Positions 6,481 to 13,504 of a stretch of 13,504 nucleotides of DNA are shown here, piece after piece. The position numbers and the translations under genes are program-made. This DNA comes from Bacteroidota bacterium (GTDB taxonomy: Bacteria > Bacteroidota > Bacteroidia > Bacteroidales > PXBB01): positions 1 through 13,504 of the forward strand of contig JAKIYU010000044.1 of assembly GCA_022708385.1 (NCBI GenBank), in the 5' to 3' direction. Under the pieces are notes generated by a model that searched no databases, was not told where the DNA came from, and saw only the letters and a program-made list of their open reading frames with translations. Position 1 is the first letter of the stretch; every line of letters begins with the position of its first letter.

Positions 6481-7257
6481 TTACTTCAACCACGCTGATA
6501 TACTTCGTTTTACTGTTTTTTGAAAGTACCCATAACAGGTAAGTTGATTGTTGAACAATATATGGTCGTACCTTCCTCTCAGTATGCCCCATTCCCAGGT
6601 TTTTGAATGCTTGTCAAAGAGTCTCAAGGCATCTTTATAACCCTGTGTTTTGGTAAGCCATTTTAAAGCTTTGCTTTTATCATTCTCATTTAGGTCGCCC
6701 AGGAGCAGGATGGGTAATTCGGGGTTTAGGTGTTTCATAAAAAGCTCCAGTTCTTTAATATGCAGTTTCTGGGCTTTAAAAAATTCACGGGCAAGGAAAC
6801 CAACTTTGCCTTTTTCGTTGATGCCAGGTTTCAGGTGCAGGTTGAGCACCTGTATATCACCTAAAGGTGTGTCGAAAATGAGATACCATCCGGGAAACCA
6901 ACCAATAGGATTACTGATATAAGTATCGGTTTTTACGGGGAATTTTGAGAGCACAGCGAGCCCGCCTGCACGACAACAGTGTTTGAACATCATAAGACTG
7001 TACTTCTGCGACAGGTTTTTGCGTATAAGGTTTTCCCAGTCGGGGGTAGTTTCCTGCAGGCAAACAATGTCTGCATCAAGCGAGTCGAGAATGTTGACAA
7101 CAGCGGGGTCGGTTCTGCCGAAATTAACATTCCATGTAATAACTTTTACCGTGCTGATTTCTTTAGCAGAAGTCATCCCTGTTTTACCCAAAGTAAACAG
7201 AAGCATTAGGAAAACAGGAAAGAGTTTAGATATGGGGCGTGTCAATTGGGCAGTCAT
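6481..7257 (-). CDS. Endonuclease/exonuclease/phosphatase family protein, C-terminally truncated
   Basis: The 258-residue protein has an N-terminal signal peptide or anchor (hydrophobic 11-24) and then the DNase I-like EEP fold: ITWNVNFG (N43), DIVCLQET (E69), VLNLHLKP (H141), LLLGDLNEN (D188, N190) and RYDHILFN (D231). These supply most metal and phosphate ligands of the family. The usual last motif, SDHxPV, with the second catalytic His, should follow some 15-30 residues after the DH, but the protein ends in RSISAWLK at a TAA (6481-6483). The stop lies nine bases from the palindromic element. No reading frame just beyond encodes SDH, so the end has probably been lost and activity is doubtful. 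If exported, the ancestor could have cleaved DNA, RNA or a phospholipid headgroup. The gene follows the small T9SS gene by 55 bases on the same strand. Confidence 0.85.
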   Translation of the reverse strand: MTAQLTRPISKLFPVFLMLLFTLGKTGMTSAKEISTVKVITWNVNFGRTDPAVVNILDSLDADIVCLQETTPDWENLIRKNLSQKYSLMMFKHCCRAGGLAVLSKFPVKTDTYISNPIGWFPGWYLIFDTPLGDIQVLNLHLKPGINEKGKVGFLAREFFKAQKLHIKELELFMKHLNPELPILLLGDLNENDKSKALKWLTKTQGYKDALRLFDKHSKTWEWGILRGRYDHILFNNQLTCYGYFQKTVKRSISAWLK

Positions 7258-7312
7258 TTCTGATAAAAAAATAAATTATAAGTGATACCAGCTTCAGTAG
7301 GGCCTGATATTC

Positions 7313-8158
7313 TTAATCTTTTAGGAATTTTCGCACTATTGTATTTTTACTGTACTGTATTTCGACAAAGTAGATGCCTTTGTTAAGTCCGTTAACTGGA
7401 ATACCTTTTTCAAAACCATTAACTTTAGTATAAATTATTTGTCCTAATGTATTGTAAATACTGATATATTTGATTTCTGTATGAGGTTTTACGAATAATT
7501 TATCTGTAACAGGGTTTGGATAAATTGTTAAATGTTCATCAGTATTGATTGACCTTTCAGATGTTATGATAACTGTATCGCATGGGATATTTAAAAAATT
7601 ATGTAATCCGCCCGAATCTTCAAAACATCTTATCGTTGTTGTGTAATGCATATCTCCCTGAGGGAACATATAAACAGTATTGCCTATACCTTTTATATTT
7701 GTACCCCATACAGTATAACCCAAACCATCCCCATTTACGAATTGTCTATTTCTGGAAATGCCGTTAATTGTAATTGTATCTACATTTAAAACAGCCACTC
7801 TAAGTTCATTATTAGGGATGCTGAAACAGGGTAAATCAAAGGTGTCCTCTTGTATGGCATTAAAATCATAAAGAAGGCAAAAAGAGCCATTGTTGTAAAA
7901 GAAAACACTATCGTTAGAGTCATACATATAGAGCCAACTTACAGCTGTCTGGGAGTATTCACTGCCTGTAACTTTTAATACACGGCAAGTTGTGTTAAGT
8001 AATATAGTATCTCCAATTGATTCAATAATTTTGGGATAGCTAACATCTGTAAACCAAAAATTTTGTGTGTAATACCACTTGGTACCAATAGGTGCCCATT
8101 CTTGTGCATTTAGAAGAAGAGCATGAATTGCTAACAAAAAAAGCAAAGGTTTCTTCAT
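7313..8158 (-). CDS. T9SS type A sorting domain-containing protein, 281 residues
   Basis: The ATG at 8158 starts a signal peptide (MKKPLLFLLAIHALLLNAQ, cleavage about residue 18-19). Residues 20-195 form a β-rich domain of unknown function with the pattern EWAPIGTKWYYT, KIIESIGDTILLNTTCRVL and FCLLYDFNAIQEDTFDLPC, which recurs in many Bacteroidota secreted proteins. Residues about 208-281 are a standard T9SS type A C-terminal signal: LTIYPNPVTDKLFV, IYNTLGQIIYT, NGLNKGIYFVEI, ending in KFLKD. The protein should therefore pass the inner membrane by Sec and the outer membrane by T9SS, then be anchored on the surface or released. The gene starts ten bases after the stop of the giant surface protein gene, so they are probably one transcript. 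Confidence 0.9.
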   Translation of the reverse strand: MKKPLLFLLAIHALLLNAQEWAPIGTKWYYTQNFWFTDVSYPKIIESIGDTILLNTTCRVLKVTGSEYSQTAVSWLYMYDSNDSVFFYNNGSFCLLYDFNAIQEDTFDLPCFSIPNNELRVAVLNVDTITINGISRNRQFVNGDGLGYTVWGTNIKGIGNTVYMFPQGDMHYTTTIRCFEDSGGLHNFLNIPCDTVIITSERSINTDEHLTIYPNPVTDKLFVKPHTEIKYISIYNTLGQIIYTKVNGFEKGIPVNGLNKGIYFVEIQYSKNTIVRKFLKD

Positions 8159-8168
8159 ATTAATTTAA

Positions 8169-11100
8169 TTATTCTTTAATTATTTTATAGTATGAATAAC
8201 CCTTTTTTGTTAATATCTCAATAAAATACAATCCATTTTTCATATGGCTGATATTAATTCCTTTTTCAAAAGAGGCGTATTTTTCAGCAACAATCTGACC
8301 GAGCTCATTGAATATTTTTACAGCTTTAATATCTGATGAGGGTTCAATAAAAGAAACTTCTTCTACAGGATTTGGGTACAGATTGAATAGTACTTTTTCA
8401 TTGTTTGCATAGAAAATACTGCTCGGATTATTGGTGGCAATATTGGAGCGGGAATAATTATACGATTTTGAGGGGGCGCACCAGTTACCGATAATTTCGA
8501 CCTGGTAATAAACAAAACCGGTGGCAGGGGGATTCGGGTCGGTGTACTGGGTGTTGGTACCCGCCATAGTGCCTATCTGCTGCATGGCTTCGGGGTGTAT
8601 GCCCCTGTAGATATTGTAAGTGCTTATGGTAAAGCCTTCGTAGGCTTCCCAGATAAGGTTCCATGTGTTGCCCATGCCTTGATTGATAGTAAGGTGCATG
8701 GTTTTGTGGTGGGGACTTTGTACTGTTTCAATACCGCAAGTGTCGGACAAACTCAGTTTGTATCGGTTTGATTGGGCTTGTGGCTGGGATGTGCTGTCAA
8801 CAAAAACACTGAGAGAGTCGTAAGATACGGCACCAATTTTTGCATAATTGCCTGTCTGATTGGTTTCTCTGAAAATATAAAATGAATCAACGGCTGCTGT
8901 TAGCATTTGTTTTTCCCATACCACAATATTGCGGTTATTGCTGTCCACACTTACAATACAAATGGAAGGGGTAGTTAAGGAGGTTAAACTTACAATAAGC
9001 TCGTCGGATGCCTGGCAATAACTGTTGTTAACTGTAAGGGTATAAGTAATATTTGCAGCCGTTAATTGTGGGTTAGGAACAGTATCGCTGCTCAGTCCGG
9101 TAGCAGGCGACCAAAGGTAGAAAAGTGTATCTGTGCCATAGTGGTTGGTAATAACAGAATCAAGCTGAATGACTTCGCCGCAATGCATTTGCAAATCCTG
9201 TCCTACATTAACAATAAGTGGGTAAATGTTAATATAAATATCATCCGTAGCCACACAACCGCTGGTATTACTTGCTGTAACCTGATAAGTGGTGCTGTTT
9301 GTTAATTCTGCAATGGGATTGGGAATAGTATCAGAATTTAATCCGGTGGCAGGAATCCACTGATAAGTAAGTGGCGTGCTGCCATGATAATTACTTAAAA
9401 CACTGTCCAACTGAACGGTGCCTCTACAAACGAGAAGGGTATCCCATACATCTTGTCCTGCATTAATACTCAAAGAATTTACGTAAACAGTTACACTATC
9501 CATGGCAGGACATGCTCCTGTAAGTGTGCTTACGGCGTAAGTTGTTGTGGCAAGAGGATTAGCAATAGGGTTTGCAATAGTTGTATCGCTTAAGCCAATA
9601 CCTGGCGACCATGTCAATGTGTTTGGTGGTGCAGGAAGTTTCATGACAACATTTGTTAGTTGCCCGTTTCCAAGAGCATAACCTACTGTGGGGGTAGGGA
9701 AATTTAAGCTGAATAAAGAATTCAAATTATTATAATGAATAAGCGCCCATGTATTCCCTCCGTCAACTGTTTTTGCCAACCCCCCATTTGCACCTATCAT
9801 TCCAGCTACATATCCTGTATTTACATCAGAAAAATAAATAGATTTGCCTTCAAACCAGTTGGGACTTAATTGTGCCCAGTTATTACCGCCATTGGTTGTT
9901 TTTAAAAAAACGGAACCGGAGCCAACAATAAAACCATTGTTTACATCGGAAAAATATACATCATTCAAAACATCAAAAGAACCGATGACTGTTTCACTTA
10001 TCCATGTAGTACCGCCATTAAGAGTTTTTAGATAAGTGCCGTTCTCGCCAACTGCATAGCCAATATCAGTTGTTGTAAAGAAGATACTTTTTAAATTTTG
10101 TGTGGTGCCTGAACTTTGCAATGCCCAATTTCCTCCCCCATTCACAGTTTTATAAATTTTTCCTGCATCCCCTACAACAAAACCTGTATCGGTATTAATA
10201 AAAAAGACCGATTTTAATTGTGTACCGTATATCCAGTTAAAGGTCCAGTTGTTGCCGTCGGTTGTTTTAAACACAATACCATCATTACCTACTGCATACT
10301 TGTCGGTAAAATATACCGATTGTAAGATGTGTGCTATTGGTTGGCTAATAAGTTGCCATGAATTACCGCCATCTGTGGTTTTATACACGCCATTTGTAAC
10401 AGCATAACCCGTGTCGGCAGTAGTGAAATAAAGGTCTTTGAAATAAAAATTGTTAGTTGATATCTTTATCCATTGCGTTCCAACAGAAAGGTGAACTTCT
10501 TCACTACAAGTGATGGTTTGATTAACACCTGCATTGATAACCAGTGGACTTACATCAACTATAGTATTGTCTGATGCAGAACATCCATTGGCGGTGCTAA
10601 CAGTAACGTTATAGGTTGTTGTTTGCACAGGCGAAGCTAAGGGATTTATGGTATTTGAATTATTTAAACCCGTAGCAGGTGCCCATTGAAACTCTAATAC
10701 ACTTGTGTCGGCTTGGTTGAGGTAAGAAAAATTTAAGGGAATAGACGTTCCACATGTAATATCGTATTGATCATTTGCTATAATTGTTAATGGTTGAACA
10801 TTTACAACTACTGTATCGTAAGATTCACAGCCATCAGCAAAACTTGCAGTAACATGGTATGCAGTATTTGAAACAGGGTTGGCTATAGGGTTGGAAATAT
10901 TTGGATTGTTTAAACTGTTTGGTTGAGACCATTGGTATGATACAGGGATATGAAGTTTTGACAAACTTGAATTTCCAATGGCATAAGCCGTTAAACTGTC
11001 TGTGAATTGAATGACTTTCATGGAATTGGATGTGGGCAGTTGTTGGTAATCCCAACTTAAACCACCATCAGAAGTATTATATACCACGTTATGAGCTGTT

Positions 11101-11774
11101 ATGTATCCTTTGTTTTCGCTGGTAAAGAAAACAGATTGTAAACCGAAGGAATTGTTTAATGCTTGATTTGTCCATGTATTACCTCCATCGGTCGTTTTCA
11201 GAAAGTCATAATTTCCTACAGCAAAACCTGTAGAATTGTTAATAAACTGTATTGAAACTAGGTAACTGCTGCTGCCCGTTGAGAGTGTATCCCACGTAAG
11301 TCCTGCATTTAAAGTTCTCATTATTTTACCATTGTTACCTGCTGCAAAGCCTTTTGTTGAAGTCGTAAAGTAAACATCGTTTAGAGAGAAACTGGCGCCT
11401 GTTTTTACTGTTGACCAACTCGTTCCGCCATTTATTGTGCGGAGAATTATATAGTTGTTATTGTCGCCTCCAACGGCAAAACCTGTAGTTAATGAAGTAA
11501 AATAAACGGCTTTGAGTACATAAGATGTACTGGTCGTATAAATATCCCAGTTGTTGCCAGCATTGATGGTTTTCAGAATGATAGCGTTAGAACCCCATTG
11601 CCCGCCAACAATATACCCCACGGTATCATTTATAAAGAAAACATCGTTCAGGGCAACATTTGTAGGACTGTTGAGATTTATCCATGATTCTCCACCATCC
11701 ATAGTTTTAATAATCTTGCCATCATAGCCAACGGCATATCCTGTGTCAGAATTAACAAAGTACTGCGAAAACAT
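8169..11774 (-). CDS. Giant T9SS surface protein with two seven-bladed Ycf48/BNR propellers, C-terminal fragment
   Basis: This 1201-codon open frame is the intact C-terminal part of a larger protein. Residues 1-275 hold seven Ycf48/BNR blades (pattern LxDVYFTxxxTGFAVGxxGxIxKTxDGGxxW). At 278-330 a PKD-like domain is completed (YQWSQPNSLNNP), and a whole PKD-like unit follows (331-410). Another PKD-like start (413-430) is interrupted by a second set of seven blades (434-714) and resumes at TWSPGIGLSD (721-730). Two more PKD-like units follow (769-930), then two fibronectin III-like stretches (about 937-1105) and a T9SS type A signal (about 1128-1201: LYPNP, IFNELGQIV, NGLYFIEI). Role: probably adhesion or a surface scaffold. 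The ATG at 11774 is not a natural start: it lies inside blade 1 and no signal peptide precedes it. The frame continues upstream to a TGA at 11841-11843. Confidence 0.85.
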   Translation of the reverse strand: MFSQYFVNSDTGYAVGYDGKIIKTMDGGESWINLNSPTNVALNDVFFINDTVGYIVGGQWGSNAIILKTINAGNNWDIYTTSTSYVLKAVYFTSLTTGFAVGGDNNNYIILRTINGGTSWSTVKTGASFSLNDVYFTTSTKGFAAGNNGKIMRTLNAGLTWDTLSTGSSSYLVSIQFINNSTGFAVGNYDFLKTTDGGNTWTNQALNNSFGLQSVFFTSENKGYITAHNVVYNTSDGGLSWDYQQLPTSNSMKVIQFTDSLTAYAIGNSSLSKLHIPVSYQWSQPNSLNNPNISNPIANPVSNTAYHVTASFADGCESYDTVVVNVQPLTIIANDQYDITCGTSIPLNFSYLNQADTSVLEFQWAPATGLNNSNTINPLASPVQTTTYNVTVSTANGCSASDNTIVDVSPLVINAGVNQTITCSEEVHLSVGTQWIKISTNNFYFKDLYFTTADTGYAVTNGVYKTTDGGNSWQLISQPIAHILQSVYFTDKYAVGNDGIVFKTTDGNNWTFNWIYGTQLKSVFFINTDTGFVVGDAGKIYKTVNGGGNWALQSSGTTQNLKSIFFTTTDIGYAVGENGTYLKTLNGGTTWISETVIGSFDVLNDVYFSDVNNGFIVGSGSVFLKTTNGGNNWAQLSPNWFEGKSIYFSDVNTGYVAGMIGANGGLAKTVDGGNTWALIHYNNLNSLFSLNFPTPTVGYALGNGQLTNVVMKLPAPPNTLTWSPGIGLSDTTIANPIANPLATTTYAVSTLTGACPAMDSVTVYVNSLSINAGQDVWDTLLVCRGTVQLDSVLSNYHGSTPLTYQWIPATGLNSDTIPNPIAELTNSTTYQVTASNTSGCVATDDIYINIYPLIVNVGQDLQMHCGEVIQLDSVITNHYGTDTLFYLWSPATGLSSDTVPNPQLTAANITYTLTVNNSYCQASDELIVSLTSLTTPSICIVSVDSNNRNIVVWEKQMLTAAVDSFYIFRETNQTGNYAKIGAVSYDSLSVFVDSTSQPQAQSNRYKLSLSDTCGIETVQSPHHKTMHLTINQGMGNTWNLIWEAYEGFTISTYNIYRGIHPEAMQQIGTMAGTNTQYTDPNPPATGFVYYQVEIIGNWCAPSKSYNYSRSNIATNNPSSIFYANNEKVLFNLYPNPVEEVSFIEPSSDIKAVKIFNELGQIVAEKYASFEKGINISHMKNGLYFIEILTKKGYSYYKIIKE

Positions 11775-11840
11775 ATTTCCTGTCCATCCGGGGTCATTTA
11801 CTGTCCATAGGGGTTGCGCTTGTAGTTGGACAAATGAGCC

Positions 11841-12446
11841 TCACACAATGTTTTTGTCGGAACCTGCACTAATTGGTAATTGCATGTAATCAATATTTAT
11901 ACTGTCAATGGCAGAGCAACCACTTGGTGTGGTAACGGTTACATAATATGTTTTATCTTCTGAAGCTGATACTATGGGGCTTTGAACAGTGTCGTTGCTC
12001 AATCCCGAAGAAGGTGTCCACTGATAAGTGAGCATACCTGCACCTGTATAATTGGTTACAATATTGTTTAATTGCTTTTCTGTTCCACAATACAATGAAG
12101 CAGTTCCTGCATTAACAGTTAGGGGGGTCAGGTTTACATTTATAAAATCATCATCCACACAGCCATTGGATGTTGTTACATTAATTACATAAACTGATGA
12201 ATTATTGATGGTAACTACAGGATTGGGGATGCTTGTATTACTTAAAACTGTTGCAGGCAACCATTCATAAATCAAAGGCATATTGCCTGCATAATTGGAG
12301 GTGATGCTATCTAATTGCACCGATGAACCTGCACAATAGAAGTTCTTTTCATTGCCTGCATTAATTTCAAAAGTATGAATAACAACAGGCGTACTGTCGG
12401 CAACAATGCATCCCGAAGATACATCAGTAATAGTTACAGCATACAT
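11841..12446 (-). CDS. Fragment of the giant surface protein: SprB repeat end and PKD-like domains
   Basis: The 201-codon frame starts at an ATG (12444-12446) created at a frameshift, not at a true start. Its first residues, MYAVTITDVSSGC, are the end of an SprB-type repeat whose beginning is in the next fragment. Two PKD-like domains follow: INAGNEKNFYCAGSSVQLDS...YEWLPATVLSN and VNAGTASLYCGTEKQLNN...YQWTPSSGLSN. The start of a third, ISAGSDKNIV, meets a TGA at 11841-11843. The codons after the TGA are in the same frame as the downstream 1201-codon part (GSFVQLQA...), so only one stop separates them. The fragment has no signal peptide and would not be exported alone. Confidence 0.75.
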   Translation of the reverse strand: MYAVTITDVSSGCIVADSTPVVIHTFEINAGNEKNFYCAGSSVQLDSITSNYAGNMPLIYEWLPATVLSNTSIPNPVVTINNSSVYVINVTTSNGCVDDDFINVNLTPLTVNAGTASLYCGTEKQLNNIVTNYTGAGMLTYQWTPSSGLSNDTVQSPIVSASEDKTYYVTVTTPSGCSAIDSINIDYMQLPISAGSDKNIV

Positions 12447-13492
12447 TCAGCTCCGGTAATATTTTTATAAGGAGAGGTTTCTCCTGTATTCCAAAGATAG
12501 TTAATTGTGCCCCCCGAACCTCCTGATAATTGTACAGTTACAGTGCCATTATTACCACCTACACAATGATAAGATTCGGAATTTGTAAAAGTTACATTTA
12601 ATGGTAAGCCTTTCTGAAACTCATAAGCACCTATATCTATCTTACAAACAGAAACGCGATTGTTTCCTGTTATATCAAATTCGGGATAGGATGCGTTAGG
12701 GTCACCACTGTCGATACAGGGAGATGGGCTTTGCAATGACCAATCGGCACTTGCACCGTAAAAGTTAATGTCAGCCCCTGTGGTGGGAGATACAAAAAGA
12801 GGGTCTGCATTTAGATTGTTGATATAATTTCCGAAATATGAATACCCATTCAGGTAAAAAGCCGATTGCCCACCTTGTATGTCACAAAAATAAAAACTGG
12901 GGTCAGATTCATCAGGAATACACACCTGTTGTCCGTTTGTCGAAGCTGTATTTCCCCAGATAATGGTATTGCGAACAACAGGGTGAGAGGTAAGGTCACT
13001 ATATAAGCCTCCACCATTTTCAGCACTGTTGTTTACAATGGTATTATTTATAAGGGTGGGATTGCTGTTGTTGTTGGCACGTATGCCACCACCCATGACT
13101 GCGGTATTGTTAGCAATAATGTTGTTGCTGATGTTTGGGCTACTCACATAACAAAAAATAGCACCACCGGAATTGGCGGTATTGTTAGAAAAAATATTGT
13201 TGCTGACATTCATTCCGTAACTTCCCATACACCATATAGCGCCACCATCATTACTTGCGGAATTGTATTCAAAAAGATTATTCTTTATCACGGGATCGCT
13301 CCAATTCCAGCAGCCAATGGCGCCCCCGTTGCCAGCCGAACATTTGCTGATACGACAATTAGAAACAACAACAGCTGAATAATTCTCAAAATAAATAGCT
13401 CCGCCATAGGTGCTGCCCTTAGCATAAGTAATGTTGCAATACTTTATTTCTGAAATGCCAATATCGGGAGTACTGATGAATTTTATTCCCTG
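12434..13492 (-). CDS. Fragment of the giant surface protein: right-handed β-helix with choice-of-anchor Q segment
   Basis: The frame is open from 13492, just after an in-frame TGA, to a TAA at 12434-12436. The first conventional start, a GTG at 13291, lies within a β-helix rung. The visible protein is a polymorphic β-helix of repeats such as NNIFSNNTANSGGAIFC, NNIIANNTAVMGGGI and NNTIVNNSAENGGGLYS. It closes with a segment typical of choice-of-anchor Q proteins (SPSPCIDSGDPN...FDITGNNRV...IDIGAYEFQ). An SprB-type repeat begins afterwards (YHCVGGNNGTVTVQLSGGSGG...YLWNTGETS) and breaks off at the frameshift after NITGA. The frame continues in the neighbouring fragment as MYAVTITD. The N-terminus and signal peptide lie outside the window. 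Confidence 0.75.
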   Translation of the reverse strand, partial: QGIKFISTPDIGISEIKYCNITYAKGSTYGGAIYFENYSAVVVSNCRISKCSAGNGGAIGCWNWSDPVIKNNLFEYNSASNDGGAIWCMGSYGMNVSNNIFSNNTANSGGAIFCYVSSPNISNNIIANNTAVMGGGIRANNNSNPTLINNTIVNNSAENGGGLYSDLTSHPVVRNTIIWGNTASTNGQQVCIPDESDPSFYFCDIQGGQSAFYLNGYSYFGNYINNLNADPLFVSPTTGADINFYGASADWSLQSPSPCIDSGDPNASYPEFDITGNNRVSVCKIDIGAYEFQKGLPLNVTFTNSESYHCVGGNNGTVTVQLSGGSGGTINYLWNTGETSPYKNITGAECML

Positions 13493-13504
13493 TCATCCTG
13501 TGGT

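Larger units (their letters stand above)
8169..13504 (-). pseudogene. Whole disrupted giant T9SS surface protein gene (5' end outside window)
   Basis: Homology of module order shows that the three fragments above were one gene of more than 5.3 kb. The lesions are a TGA at 13493-13495 (probable Trp in a GWQGIKF-like β-helix entry), a one-base loss near 12447-12449 and a TGA at 11841-11843 (conserved Cys of a PKD-like domain). Beyond them the domains join without loss. Three lesions in 1.7 kb and none in the next 3.6 kb suggest either recent inactivation or local sequence error. If the reading is true, no exported full-length product can be made. Confidence 0.65.

Noticed and set aside
7285..7310. 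Rho-independent terminator after the 281-residue T9SS gene
   Set aside because: A 7-bp stem with one G-T pair and a 12-base loop is possible on the minus strand, but the T-rich run starts many bases after the stem, so support is too weak.
12997..13260. CRISPR-like or satellite DNA repeats
   Set aside because: The regular spacing comes from Asn/Gly-rich β-helix rungs in the coding frame. The DNA units are not identical and no spacers exist.
11841..13495. TGA reassigned to an amino acid, or selenocysteine at the Cys site
   Set aside because: The two TGAs stand at different expected residues (Cys and Trp), Trp is TGG in the genes I translated by hand, and no SECIS-like hairpin follows the first TGA. 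A frameshift in the same gene favours decay or sequence error.

Overview
The window comes from a member of the Bacteroidota. Two genes end in type IX secretion (T9SS) type A sorting domains. Several proteins are built from β-helix, SprB, PKD-like and BNR/Ycf48 modules typical of that phylum. Recognisable promoters have the phylum's TTTG / TAnnTTTG form, and Shine-Dalgarno sequences are mostly absent. The genus cannot be told from the sequence.

Layout. 1-1254 (minus): 5' part of an exported right-handed β-helix protein that runs off the left edge. 1328-2419 (minus): CorA magnesium/cobalt channel. 2420-2756: divergent intergenic region. 2757-4459 (plus): a two-gene phosphate transport unit, a DUF47/PhoU-like accessory protein followed two bases later by a PiT permease. 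4521-6182: a compact, AT-rich type II restriction-modification (R-M) module: controller protein (C) and endonuclease on the plus strand, DNA methyltransferase convergent on the minus strand, the two stop codons sharing one TTAA. 6183-6480: the remaining upstream region with a small ORF and a palindromic element that contains a consensus promoter. 6481-7257 (minus): an endonuclease/exonuclease/phosphatase (EEP) family gene that lacks its expected C-terminal catalytic motif and stops next to the palindrome. 7313-8158 (minus): a small T9SS cargo protein. 8169-13504 (minus): the 3' part of a giant T9SS surface protein gene, broken by two in-frame TGA codons and one frameshift.

The R-M module is the most interesting part. 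The 190-residue endonuclease matches the remembered architecture of Hpy99I: an N-terminal β-rich domain, two CxxC...CxxC zinc repeats, and a ββα-Me active site only in the second repeat, with catalytic residues at nearly the same numbers. The controller gene carries a classic C-box (13 bases identical to the Esp1396I operator as I remember it) laid over a Bacteroidota-type promoter, and its GTG start lies where transcription should begin. A related box lies in the methyltransferase promoter, so the controller probably governs both genes.

The giant surface protein is notable for two seven-bladed Ycf48/BNR propellers, each inserted at the same place inside a PKD-like domain. Its lesions are a TGA at a conserved Cys position, a TGA at a probable Trp position and a one-base deletion. 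They suggest a decaying gene or assembly errors rather than recoding.
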